From NCBI GenBank assembly GCA_963766725.1, contig CAVYBK010000004.1, positions 237,831 through 301,830 on the forward strand: a stretch of DNA of 64,000 nucleotides. Direction: 5' to 3'. This document shows, in pieces, positions 18,740 through 26,346 of the stretch (its first letter is position 1; each line of letters starts with the position of its first letter). The position numbers and the translations under genes were made by a program. The notes under the pieces were generated by a model that made no database searches, was not told where the DNA came from, and saw only the letters and a list, made by a program, of their open reading frames with translations. Origin of the DNA: DATEOR01 sp963766725. Its GTDB lineage: Bacteria; Actinomycetota; Thermoleophilia; Gaiellales; Gaiellaceae.

Positions 18740-18766
18740 TTGAAAGTCCCCCAAAAGGGGTATAAG
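18740..18766 (+). promoter_or_regulatory. Probable promoter of the 28-aa peptide gene
   Basis: TTGAAA at 18740-18745 and TATAAG at 18761-18766 with a 15-nt spacer that is itself an inverted repeat (CCCC-AAAA-GGGG). The same stretch also reads GGGGTAT, the -10 form used by SigB/SigF-type sigma factors, so either sigma class is possible. It lies about 40 nt before the peptide gene. Confidence 0.45.
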
Positions 18767-18804
18767 CTCGCGACGCCGTTTATCCCCCGCGTTGGAGGAA
18801 GACA

Positions 18805-18891
18805 ATGCTTCGTTGGAGAGTTGCCTTCGCTGGAGTTGTGGCAACACTGGCCTCCCTGGCGTCAATCGCTGGCGCTACCAAGGTCTGGTAA
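18805..18891 (+). CDS. 28-residue hydrophobic peptide
   Basis: An ATG with a strong ribosome site (GGAGGA, 18794-18799, spacing 5 nt) and a plausible promoter just upstream. The peptide starts MLRWRVAFAGVV, has one hydrophobic helix and ends AGATKVW. The basic N-terminus, hydrophobic core and small A-G-A residues before TKVW look like a signal peptide with a possible cleavage site, or a single membrane anchor. It lies between divergent HD-GYP and converging LuxR genes. Function unknown; a secreted signal or small membrane regulator are guesses. Confidence 0.55.
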   Translation: MLRWRVAFAGVVATLASLASIAGATKVW

Positions 18892-18985
18892 AGCCCGCTT
18901 AGTCTGAGTTTTTCCACAACCGCCAGCATCCCTCGCTAGAGGGATTTGAGGTCTAGGTTGTGGAAGGTGTGGAAAACCTGATCGC

Positions 18986-19321
18986 TTAGGCGATCAGGCC
19001 ACGCCTGAAACCGATGGCCACCGCGTGGGCGCGGCTGCGCGCCTGCAACTTGGCCAAAAGGTGGCGTACGTGCGACTTGACCGTCTCCTCGGAGAGGTAG
19101 AGGCGCACGCCGATCTCGCGGTTCACGAGACCGTCTGAGATCAGCTGCAGAACCTCGATCTCGCGCATGGTCGGCTCCTGCTCGAGCTCCCGAAGCGGGG
19201 GCGTGAACGGGATGACCTCGCCGTCCTGCTCCTCCGTAGACCTGCGCGCGGCCGCCTCGTCGAAGCGGCGGGAGTGGTCCAGGTATCGGGACAGGATGTC
19301 TTTCCGCTCGGCAGCGTCCAT
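18986..19321 (-). CDS. LuxR-type response regulator-like protein (111 aa)
   Basis: 111 residues. The C-terminal half is a LuxR helix-turn-helix: EPTMREIEVLQLISDGLVNREIGVRLYLSEETVKSHVRHLLAKL, seen as LISDGLVNREIGVRL and ETVKSHVRHLLAKL. The N-terminal 50 residues are charged and carry no receiver aspartate. It belongs to a group of small actinobacterial LuxR proteins. It lies in the same regulatory patch as the HD-GYP and MalT-like genes. Confidence 0.85.
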   Translation of the reverse strand: MDAAERKDILSRYLDHSRRFDEAAARRSTEEQDGEVIPFTPPLRELEQEPTMREIEVLQLISDGLVNREIGVRLYLSEETVKSHVRHLLAKLQARSRAHAVAIGFRRGLIA

Positions 19322-19470
19322 CGTGAGCCAAAAATCGGCACCCTCTTCCCAATTCCTTACCCTCGTTCGAGGGAGTAAGGCGGGCAGATGGGGTACCTGA
19401 AAATCTACTGATAGCTGCGAAAAACGCGTCTAGCTTCCTCTGCGGATAACCCTGTGGAGAAATCCGGCCC

Positions 19471-20088
19471 TCATGCCTGGGCCAGGAGTTTCGCGACGAT
19501 CTTCAGATCCGCGACGAAGTCGGCCATGGCCGCGACGCGCTCCTCATCCGTGCGCTGGCGCAGGATCGAGGACGGATGCACGGTTGCGAGGACGTGCGGC
19601 GCCAGGTCGGAGTCGACCGGCCGGCCACGGTCTTTCGTCACCCTGAACTGGCGGCCGAGAAGCGCCTGCGCAGCGGTTGCGCCCATGAGGACGAGGACAT
19701 TCGGCCGTACGGCCTCGAGCTCGGCATCCAGCCAGGGCCTGCACGCTGCGAGCTCGGCCGCGTTCGGCTTCTGGTGGATCCGCCGCTTGCCGCGCGCCTC
19801 CCACTTGAAGTGCTTGACCGCGTTCGTGACGTAGGCGAGCCGGCGGTCGATTCCGGCGGCCGCCAGGCCCTCGTCGAAGACGCGTCCCGCCGGGCCGACG
19901 AAGGGCTTGCCGGCAAGGTCCTCCTTGTCGCCGGGCTGCTCGCCGACGAAGACGATCGCCGCGCTCTTCAACCCCTCGCCGAACACCGTTTGCGTGCCGG
20001 TTTTCCACAGGTCGCATGCCTTGCACCCCGCGGCAGCGTCGCGAAGTTTCGGCAGATTCCGCGTTTCCGGGACGGGAGCGGCTGCCAC
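19471..20088 (-). CDS. udgX: Uracil-DNA glycosylase, UdgX type
   Basis: 205 residues. Motif A GEQPGDKEDLAGKPFVGPAG, four-cysteine iron-sulfur ligands beginning at CKAC near residue 22, motif B HPSSILR near residue 173, and the UdgX-specific insertion KRRIHQKP near residue 101. In the characterised Mycobacterium smegmatis UdgX, the KRRIH loop His forms a covalent bond with the DNA after uracil is removed, so the enzyme stays attached. Presence of this loop separates it from ordinary family 4 enzymes. It ends a minus-strand pair with the NYN-domain gene. Confidence 0.9.
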   Translation of the reverse strand: MAAAPVPETRNLPKLRDAAAGCKACDLWKTGTQTVFGEGLKSAAIVFVGEQPGDKEDLAGKPFVGPAGRVFDEGLAAAGIDRRLAYVTNAVKHFKWEARGKRRIHQKPNAAELAACRPWLDAELEAVRPNVLVLMGATAAQALLGRQFRVTKDRGRPVDSDLAPHVLATVHPSSILRQRTDEERVAAMADFVADLKIVAKLLAQA

Positions 20089-20091
20089 TCC

Positions 20092-20421
20092 CTAGCGATC
20101 CCCGAGGAGAAGCGACGCAAACGCGCCTCCGCCGATCACCCGCTCGGCTCCCCCACCCGCGCGCTCGCGTAGCTCCCGGTCGGAGGTGACGAGCCAGTAC
20201 GTGTCCGCGAGCTCGCCGGCGCGCCGCGCGATCCAGTCGTCGGCGCTCTCGCCTCCAGTGCCGATCCCGCCCTCGGGCGCGCGGCCGTCGAAGACGATCT
20301 CGGGCTCGACGCCTTCCCGGGCAGCCCACTCGCCGATCAGCCGCACGAGCTCGTCCTCCGGGATGTTCGGCCAGCGCGAGCGCAGGACGTTGCGCGCGTC
20401 GATGAGAACTGTGAGGCTCAA
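20092..20421 (-). CDS. NYN/YacP-like nuclease-fold protein
   Basis: 109 residues from TTG 20421. The sequence TVLIDARNVLRSRWPNI, then VFDGRAPE, ESADDWIARRAG and YWLVTSDRELRER, shows the conserved aspartates of the PIN-like NYN fold (D in LIDARN, D in ESADDW, SD in VTSDREL) found in YacP-type RNA-binding or nuclease proteins. The start lies 4 nt from the divergent GST start; a longer reading from ATG 20445 would overlap that gene. Confidence 0.75.
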   Translation of the reverse strand: MSLTVLIDARNVLRSRWPNIPEDELVRLIGEWAAREGVEPEIVFDGRAPEGGIGTGGESADDWIARRAGELADTYWLVTSDRELRERAGGGAERVIGGGAFASLLLGDR

Positions 20422-20424
20422 AGG

Positions 20425-21030
20425 GTGCTGAGACTGTACGAGCATCCGGCCTCCGGGAATTGCATGAAGGCTCGAATCCTGCTCAGACACCTCGAGATCC
20501 CGTACGAGAGCGTCGTCCTCGACATCTTCGAGGGCGAGGCGACCGAGGCCGAGCATCTGGCCCGGAACCCGTCGGGCGAGGTGCCGACGCTCGAGCTCGA
20601 GAGCGGCGACTTCGTTGCGCAGTCAGCCGCGGTCCTCCTCTATCTGGCCGAGGGCACGCAATACCTCCCCGACGACCCGGTCGAGCGCGCCCACGTCCAC
20701 CAGTGGCTCTTCTTCGAGCAGAACGGGATCGAGCCAGGGATCGCGACGTCGCGCTTCTGGAAGTGGCGGGGCCGGGACGAGGAGAAGCCCGAGGCGTGGG
20801 CCGACCGAATCGCGCGCGCCCAGGACGAGCTGGACGTGCTCGAGGCCTGGCTGTCCGAGCACGAGTTTCTGGCAGCCGGCCGCTACACGGTCGCGGACAT
20901 CGCGAACTACGCCTATACGCACGTGGCTCACGAGGTGCTCGACATGTCGGGGCGGCCCGCGATCGCCGGCTGGATCGCGCGCGTCGAGTCTCAGCCCGGC
21001 TTCGTCAACGACCTCTCGCCCTTCCCGTGA
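20425..21030 (+). CDS. Glutathione S-transferase family protein
   Basis: 201 residues. A thioredoxin-like N-domain (MLRLYEHPASGNCMKARILLRHLEIPYE, then GEVPTLELESGDFVAQSAAVLLYLAE with the cis-Pro and E-S thiol-binding residues) followed by an all-helical C-domain with YTVADIANY (N-capping box). Actinobacteria of this kind often lack glutathione, so another thiol such as mycothiol may be the cofactor. It is translationally coupled (GTGA) to the MOSC gene. Confidence 0.85.
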   Translation: MLRLYEHPASGNCMKARILLRHLEIPYESVVLDIFEGEATEAEHLARNPSGEVPTLELESGDFVAQSAAVLLYLAEGTQYLPDDPVERAHVHQWLFFEQNGIEPGIATSRFWKWRGRDEEKPEAWADRIARAQDELDVLEAWLSEHEFLAAGRYTVADIANYAYTHVAHEVLDMSGRPAIAGWIARVESQPGFVNDLSPFP

Positions 21031-21668
21031 GCGGAAAGCTGCTCTCGGTCAACGTCGGCTCGCCGCGGGAGATCGAGTGGCTCGGCCGGCGGGAGGCGAC
21101 GTCCATCTGGAAGTCCCCGGTGGACGGGCGCGTGGCCGTGCGCGGAGTCAACGTCGCCGGAGACGACCAGGCCGACCGCGAGTTCCACGGGGGACCGGAC
21201 AAGGCGGTGTACGCCTACGCGCGCGAGGACACGGTCTGGTGGGAACGCGAGCTCGGCCGCGAGCTCGAGTACGGGAACTTCGGCGAGAACCTGACGGTCT
21301 CCGGAGTGGACGTGACGGGTGCAGTCGTGGGCGAGCGCTGGGAGATCGGCACCGTCGTCCTCGAGGTGGCCCAGCCGCGCATCCCGTGCTGGAAGCTCGG
21401 CGCGCGCATGGAGGACGCCTCGTTCCCCGTCCACTTCGCGGCCGCGGGCCGGCCGGGCGCCTACCTCCGCATCGTCGAGGAGGGCGAGATCGGTGCGGGC
21501 GACGAGGTCCGCGTCGGCGAGAAGCCCGAGCACGGGCTCACCGTCGGCGACGTCGCGCGGATCTACCACCAGGAGCGAGGGCGCGCGAGCACGCTCCTCG
21601 ACGCGCCTGAGCTCTGCTCCGACTGGCATGACTGGGCCTTGAGGCGTACGGGCGATCCTGTAGGCTGA
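21027..21668 (+). CDS. MOSC domain protein (YiiM-like)
   Basis: 213 residues from GTG 21027. The MOSC domain is shown by DREFHGGPDKAVYAYAREDTVWWE, GNFGENLTVSGVDV and AQPRIPCWKLGARM, the last containing the conserved Cys that carries sulfur or binds molybdenum cofactor. YiiM-like proteins reduce N-hydroxylated compounds or deliver sulfur to metallo-centres; which applies is unknown. It forms an operon with the GST gene. Confidence 0.85.
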   Translation: MSGKLLSVNVGSPREIEWLGRREATSIWKSPVDGRVAVRGVNVAGDDQADREFHGGPDKAVYAYAREDTVWWERELGRELEYGNFGENLTVSGVDVTGAVVGERWEIGTVVLEVAQPRIPCWKLGARMEDASFPVHFAAAGRPGAYLRIVEEGEIGAGDEVRVGEKPEHGLTVGDVARIYHQERGRASTLLDAPELCSDWHDWALRRTGDPVG

Positions 21669-21701
21669 GTAGGTCGTCCCCGACGAGAGGAGGTTCGCAA
21701 A

Positions 21702-21746
21702 ATGTCCGATTCCTGCATCCGCCGAGCCTCCGGTCGCGCGCGCTAG
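21702..21746 (+). CDS. Leader peptide upstream of rsgA (14 aa)
   Basis: A strong ribosome site (GAGAGGAGG) stands 9 nt before ATG 21702. The peptide MSDSCIRRASGRAR is arginine-rich and ends at TAG 21744-21746. The GAGCCTC inside it (21724-21730) is complementary to GAGGCTC at 21765-21771, just before an intrinsic terminator. This is the layout of a ribosome-controlled attenuator. No experimental knowledge of this leader is known to me. Confidence 0.5.
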   Translation: MSDSCIRRASGRAR

Positions 21747-21777
21747 CTTCCGCAAACGACTCCTGAGGCTCCCGTTC

Positions 21778-21799
21778 GCGCCCATCCGGGCGCTTTTTT
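21778..21799 (+). terminator. Intrinsic terminator before rsgA
   Basis: GCGCCC-ATCC-GGGCGC stem-loop followed by six T residues (21794-21799), ending 26 nt before the rsgA start. It either ends the GST-MOSC transcript or acts as the off-switch of a leader-peptide attenuator. Confidence 0.8.
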
Positions 21800-21825
21800 C
21801 GTTTCCTCAAGCCGAAGGAGTCAGG

Positions 21826-22866
21826 TTGCAACTCGAAGATCTTGGCTGGGACACGTTCTTCGCGGAAGCGTTCCAGCCCTACGAAGAGCAAGGTCTCACC
21901 CCCGCGCGCGTCGCCGCGCGGCATCACGGCCCGTGCGAGCTTCTCACCGAGCACGGGCGCATAGGCGGGCTCCCCGCCGGAAAGCTCGAAGGGCTCGACC
22001 TGCCCGTGGCGGGAGACTGGGTCGCGGTCCGCGAGCTCGAGGGCGAGAAAAAGGGGATCGTCGAGGCGATCCTCCCTCGCCGAACGTCGTTCACGCGCAA
22101 GGAGGCGTGGCGGCGCACCGTCGCGCAGGTGGTGGCGGCGAACGTCGACACCGTCTTCCTCGTCACGGCGTTCGGGCAGGACCTGAACCCACGCCGGCTG
22201 GAGCGGTATCTGACCGCTACGTGGGACAGCGGCGCGAACCCCGTCATCGTCGTGAACAAGAGCGACACGGCGATTGACGCGGAAGGTGATCTCGCAGGGG
22301 TCGAGGCGATCGCGCTCGGCGTGCCCCTGCACGCAGTCAGCGCGGCGAGCGGCGCGGGCCTCGACGAGCTCGAGCCGTATCTCGGACGCGGCCGGACGGT
22401 GGCGCTCCTGGGCTCATCCGGAGTCGGCAAGTCGACGCTGATCAACCGCCTGGCGGGCACCGAGTTGCTCCCGACGGCAGACACGAGCAAGGGCGGACGT
22501 GGTCGGCACACGACGACGAACCGCGAGCTCGTCCTGCTGCCCGGAGGAGCGCTTCTCCTCGACACACCGGGAATGCGTGAGCTGGCGCTCTGGGCGGACG
22601 AGAGCGTCCTCGAATCCACGTTCACGGACGTCGTCGAGCTCGCGGGTGCCTGCCGGTTCGCAGACTGCACGCATCTCCACGAGCCGGGCTGCGCCGTGCA
22701 AGCCGCGATCGAGGACGGGTCGCTGGACGCCGAGCGGTTCGACAGCTACCTGAAGCTGCAGCGGGAGCTGCGCGCGCTCGAGGTCCGAAAGGACGCGCGC
22801 CTGCGCTCGGAAACGAGAAAGGAGTGGCGGCGGCGACACCGTGAGCTGCGGAACGTGAAGTACTAG
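21826..22866 (+). CDS. rsgA: Ribosome small-subunit-dependent GTPase A
   Basis: 346 residues from TTG 21826 with ribosome site GAAGGAG. An N-terminal OB-fold (GDWVAVRELEGEKKGIVEAILPRRTSFTR), then a circularly permuted GTPase: NKSD (G4), LGSSGVGKSTLINRL (G1), DTPGMREL (G3), and a C-terminal zinc knuckle CRFADCTHLHEPGCAV (C-x4-C-x-H-x5-C). RsgA checks late maturation of the 30S subunit and releases RbfA. Length is typical. Confidence 0.95.
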   Translation: MQLEDLGWDTFFAEAFQPYEEQGLTPARVAARHHGPCELLTEHGRIGGLPAGKLEGLDLPVAGDWVAVRELEGEKKGIVEAILPRRTSFTRKEAWRRTVAQVVAANVDTVFLVTAFGQDLNPRRLERYLTATWDSGANPVIVVNKSDTAIDAEGDLAGVEAIALGVPLHAVSAASGAGLDELEPYLGRGRTVALLGSSGVGKSTLINRLAGTELLPTADTSKGGRGRHTTTNRELVLLPGGALLLDTPGMRELALWADESVLESTFTDVVELAGACRFADCTHLHEPGCAVQAAIEDGSLDAERFDSYLKLQRELRALEVRKDARLRSETRKEWRRRHRELRNVKY

Positions 22867-22876
22867 GCTGCGCTGC

Positions 22877-23372
22877 GTGGGTCGGCTTGTTCTTCTCCTT
22901 GGGGTGGTGCTCGCCGCGGCCGCGTGTGGCGGCGCGAGCACCGAGACCGTGACCGTCACGGGGACACCCCAGACGGAGACCCACACGGTGACGGTCACGC
23001 TCGAACCCGAGCCGACTGTCTCGACGTCTGCACCCGCGCTCAAGACGCCGACTTTCCAGATGCCTTCGAAGAACATCGGCTGCGCGACGAGTGAAGGCGT
23101 TCTCGTCTGCGACATCCTCAGCGGGCTCAAGCCCGAGCCGAAGCAGAAGTGCGAGCTCGACTGGACCGGGATGGAGATGGAGCGGCTCGGCCCGTCGCAG
23201 CCGCGCTGCGCCGGCGACACGGCCTACGTCCAGTCGGCACCCGTGCTCCAGTACGGGAGCTTCCTGGAGCCGCGACGGCTTCACGTGCGTCTCCCAGGAA
23301 AGCGGCCTGCAGTGCCGCAACGAGGAAAACCACGGCTTCCTGCTCGCGCGCAACGCCTGGACGCAGTTTTAG
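22877..23372 (+). pseudogene. Secreted lipoprotein of unknown function, frameshifted
   Basis: From GTG 22877, a signal peptide with lipobox LAAAACGG leads into a Thr/Val-rich linker (TVTVTGTPQTETHTVTVT) and a domain with paired cysteines (NIGCATSEGVLVCDIL, CELDW, RCAGD). The frame shifts once near 23268-23278; the continuation reads DGFTCVSQESGLQCRNEENHGFLLA and stops at 23372, clearly the same domain. A single indel would restore about 165 residues. Membrane-attached on the outer face if intact. Confidence 0.65.
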
Positions 23373-23414
23373 CTCGCTGAGGCGGGGAACCCTGGAACCA
23401 TGGGACTGAGCTGA

Positions 23415-24368
23415 ATGACTGTCGCGGTCGGCCACCAGGATCCAGCCTTCGTCCACGAGGCCTTCCTCTACCGGGGCCCGGACGAGTTTCTGCGTGGGAT
23501 GCTCCAGTTCATCCGGGACGGGATCGAGGCCGGCGAGCCGGTCTTCGTCGTCCTGAACGCCGAGAAGATCGCGCGGCTTCGCGAGGCGCTCGGCGAGGAC
23601 GCCGACCGCGTGCTCTTCGCCGACATGGCCGAGGTGGGAGCGAACCCGGCGCGCATCATCGCCGCCTGGCATGAGTTCGTCGACGAGCACGGCGCGGGCG
23701 GGCGGGCGATCCGGGGGATCGGCGAGCCGATCTGGGCCGGGCGCAGCGACTCGGAGCTCGCGGAGTGCCACCGCCACGAGTCGCTCCTCAACCTCGCGTT
23801 CGCGGACACTCCGGCGTTCCGGCTCCTCTGCCCGTACGACGTCACGGCTCTCCATCCGGGCGTGGTCGAGGAGGCAGAACGGACGCATCCGTTCATGTCC
23901 GACGTGGAGTCCTTCCGGGAAAGCGGCAGCTACCGCGGGCTCGAAGCGATCTCGGCGCCCTTCGCGGCCCCGCTCGAAGACCCGCCTGCGTCTGCCGCTC
24001 GGCTCACCTTCGACGCCGACTCGCTCGGCGAGGTGCGGGACCTCGTCACCGACCGAGCCGAGGAAGCCGGGTTCGACCGCGAGACGACGGACGCGCTCGT
24101 CCTCGCCGTGAACGAGATCGCTACGAACAGCATCCGCCACGGCGGGGGCTTCGGAGTCATTCGCACCTGGGACGACGGCGGTTTCCTCCTCTTCCAGGTC
24201 GAGGACGCAGGCCGAATCGACGCGCCGCTCGCCGGCAGGCGCCAGCCGGTTCTCGACGAGCCCGGCGGGCGAGGGCTCTGGCTCGCGAACCAGCTGTGCG
24301 ACCTCGTGCAGGTGCGGACGTTCGAGAACGGCAACGTCGTCCGCATCCACATGGCCACAGGTAGCTAG
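23415..24368 (+). CDS. MEDS-domain anti-sigma/HATPase regulator
   Basis: 317 residues. The N-terminal about 190 residues are a MEDS (DcmR-like) sensory domain (HEAFLYRGPDEFLRGMLQFI ... LLCPYDV). The C-terminal part is an RsbW-like HATPase_c_2 domain with N box NEIATNSIRHGGG and G box GRGLWLANQLCD. Such fusions are actinobacterial switch-kinase-like regulators that act on anti-anti-sigma factors; the partner is not visible here. Confidence 0.85.
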   Translation: MTVAVGHQDPAFVHEAFLYRGPDEFLRGMLQFIRDGIEAGEPVFVVLNAEKIARLREALGEDADRVLFADMAEVGANPARIIAAWHEFVDEHGAGGRAIRGIGEPIWAGRSDSELAECHRHESLLNLAFADTPAFRLLCPYDVTALHPGVVEEAERTHPFMSDVESFRESGSYRGLEAISAPFAAPLEDPPASAARLTFDADSLGEVRDLVTDRAEEAGFDRETTDALVLAVNEIATNSIRHGGGFGVIRTWDDGGFLLFQVEDAGRIDAPLAGRRQPVLDEPGGRGLWLANQLCDLVQVRTFENGNVVRIHMATGS

Positions 24369-24369
24369 C

Positions 24370-24950
24370 ATGCCTGGCATGCGCTCACTCCTCGCCGTCC
24401 TGATTCTCTCCGCGGCGATCGTCGCTGCCGGCTGTGGCGGAGACTCAGCAGCTCCAGCTCCGGCACCGGCGGAACGGGCACTGAGAGCTCGACTACGGCC
24501 GCGGGCGATTGGGCGAACAGCGTCTGCCAGGCGTTCAACGATTGGAACAGCTCGATCACCGAGGCAGCCCAGTCGGTCAGGGACAACCCGACGGAAGACG
24601 GCATCAAGACCGCCGGGGACGACATCCGCAGCGCCACCGATACGCTGGCCGACGACCTGAAAGGACTTGGCAGGCCCGACACCGAGAGCGGCCAGGAGGC
24701 GAAGGCCGCGATCGACGAGCTCGCGACGAGCCTCGAGACGAGCATGCAGAAGATCACCGACGCGATCGACAACGCCTCCGGCGCCTCGGGCTTGGTCACG
24801 GCCGGTTCAACGATCGCGACCACGCTCACTGAGATGGGGAGCCAGGTCTCGACTACGGGCCAGCAGCTCGAGAACATCGACGCCGGCGGCGAGCTCCAGA
24901 GCGCGTTCGAGCAGGCCGATTCGTGCGCAGGGCTTACAACGACTACATAG
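24370..24950 (+). pseudogene. Secreted helical lipoprotein, frameshifted
   Basis: From ATG 24370, signal peptide and lipobox VAAGCGG, then a serine/glycine linker and an alpha-helical domain (WANSVCQAFNDWNSSITEAAQ ... AAIDELATSLETSMQKITDAIDNASG). The frame changes once near 24443-24450 inside the low-complexity AGCAGCTCCAGC stretch. The rest then runs unbroken to TAG at 24950. Family unknown. The helical domain is similar in style to small surface lipoproteins of actinobacteria. Confidence 0.6.
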
Positions 24951-25188
24951 CCGTAAGCCCTGCCGTTACCACAGTGAGGGGGTAGCGCGACCACCCCCAG
25001 CAGTCGCGCCACCCGGACGGCTCCGCCAGAAGCGGATGCAAGAACTCATGATCCTCTTCGGCCGGGCCGAATTCATCGGTCGCACGGCCCGATTGCCTAG
25101 GTCATTGGTCGCGCCTTGTGGCAGGAGGCGTGACCGAACTGGAGAAGGGCGGTTTCTTCCCACCCCTCTGGCGTGGGATCATCCGCGC
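24951..25188. other. Intergenic region
   Basis: No gene, tRNA or clear terminator is seen. It separates the lipoprotein gene from the flippase-like gene and probably holds the promoter of the latter. Confidence 0.5.
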
Positions 25189-26346
25189 ATGACGGCCTCC
25201 GCCGAACCTTCCGCCGCTCTTCCGTTCAACGACCCCTCGCGCCGCTCGCGGCTCGTGAAGGTCGTTCTCTGGCTTGTCGGGCTCGCCGTTGCCATCGTGG
25301 TGTTGAACCTCCTCGGAGTGGACGTCGTCGGCTGGCTGCGGGACCTCTGGGACCAGATCAAGGCCGTCCCCGTCGGCTACATCGTGGCGGGGCTCACCTT
25401 CCAGGCCGCGCAGACGGTCCTCGCCGGCGTCTCGTACTTCGGGATCCTCAAAGCGGCCTACGGGGACGAGGTCTCGCTCGCGCCCATCGTCACCGCCTAC
25501 GCCGTCGGCGTCGCGATGAACAACTTTCTCCCGGCCAACATCGGGACGCTCGTCACGCTGCTCATGTTCGTCGCGCTGATCCCCTCGTGCACGTTCGCCG
25601 GGGCGATCGCCGCCTACCTCGTGCAGAAGATCTTCTTCACGATCGCCGGGACGTTCGTCTACCTCTACCTCTTCCTCTCCGTTCCGGGGTCGTTCACGGA
25701 GAACCTCGGAAACGAGAAGGACCACCCCGCGCTGGTGATCGGCATCCTGGTCGGCGCGGTGCTCCTCATCCTCATCGTCGGCAGGATCTTCTGGCGTCAG
25801 GTGAAGAAGCTCTGGAACCAGGCGAAGCAGGGCGGCGTGATCCTCTCGCAGCCGAAGCGCTACTTCACCCGCGCGTTCCTGCCGTCGCTCTTCTCATGGC
25901 TCTGCAAGCTGGCCGTGATCGGGATCTTCCTCGCCGCCTTTGCGATCCCGGTGACCTTCGAGTCGATCATGTGGGTGACAGGGTCGGGCTCGCTCGCGAA
26001 CGTCGTCTCCATCACCCCGGGCGCGGTCGGCATCACGCAGGCGACGAACGCGCTCGCGCTCGCCAGCTGCTGCGACGTGCCGCAATCGGTCGCCGTCGAC
26101 TACTCGACCGCGCAGCAGCTGATCACGACCGCGTGGAACTGTCTCTTCGCGCTCATCCTCGTCGTCTGCATCTTTGGGTGGACGGGCGGCAAGTCGCTCG
26201 TCCTCCAGTCCTACGAGGGCGCAAAGGAGAAGGCGGCCGAGCAGAAGGAGCAGCGGGCCGCCAAGAAGGAAGCCAAGCGCGCGGAGGCGCGGGAGAAGGG
26301 CACGGGCTTCCTGCGCCGGCGGCACGACGAGGACGAAACGGACTAG
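25189..26346 (+). CDS. LPG synthase TM-region (flippase-like) membrane protein
   Basis: 385 residues from ATG 25189. Seven or eight transmembrane helices, with the signature NNFLPANIGTLVTLLMFV (near residue 105) and SITPGAVGITQATNALAL (near residue 280) of the UPF0104/LPG_synthase_TM family. The C-terminus is a highly charged lysine/glutamate tail. It is a second, distinct member of the family seen at 9921-10955. The next gene starts directly after its stop, so the two are co-transcribed. Confidence 0.8.
   Translation: MTASAEPSAALPFNDPSRRSRLVKVVLWLVGLAVAIVVLNLLGVDVVGWLRDLWDQIKAVPVGYIVAGLTFQAAQTVLAGVSYFGILKAAYGDEVSLAPIVTAYAVGVAMNNFLPANIGTLVTLLMFVALIPSCTFAGAIAAYLVQKIFFTIAGTFVYLYLFLSVPGSFTENLGNEKDHPALVIGILVGAVLLILIVGRIFWRQVKKLWNQAKQGGVILSQPKRYFTRAFLPSLFSWLCKLAVIGIFLAAFAIPVTFESIMWVTGSGSLANVVSITPGAVGITQATNALALASCCDVPQSVAVDYSTAQQLITTAWNCLFALILVVCIFGWTGGKSLVLQSYEGAKEKAAEQKEQRAAKKEAKRAEAREKGTGFLRRRHDEDETD

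Noticed and set aside
19365..19400. A further copy of the island repeat near the small LuxR gene (GGGGTACC), and another at 37768 (GGTACCCCC)
   Set aside because: Only the short GGTACC-type core matches; box 1 and the GTGGGACTCC end are absent, so they are likely chance or isolated promoter-like motifs.
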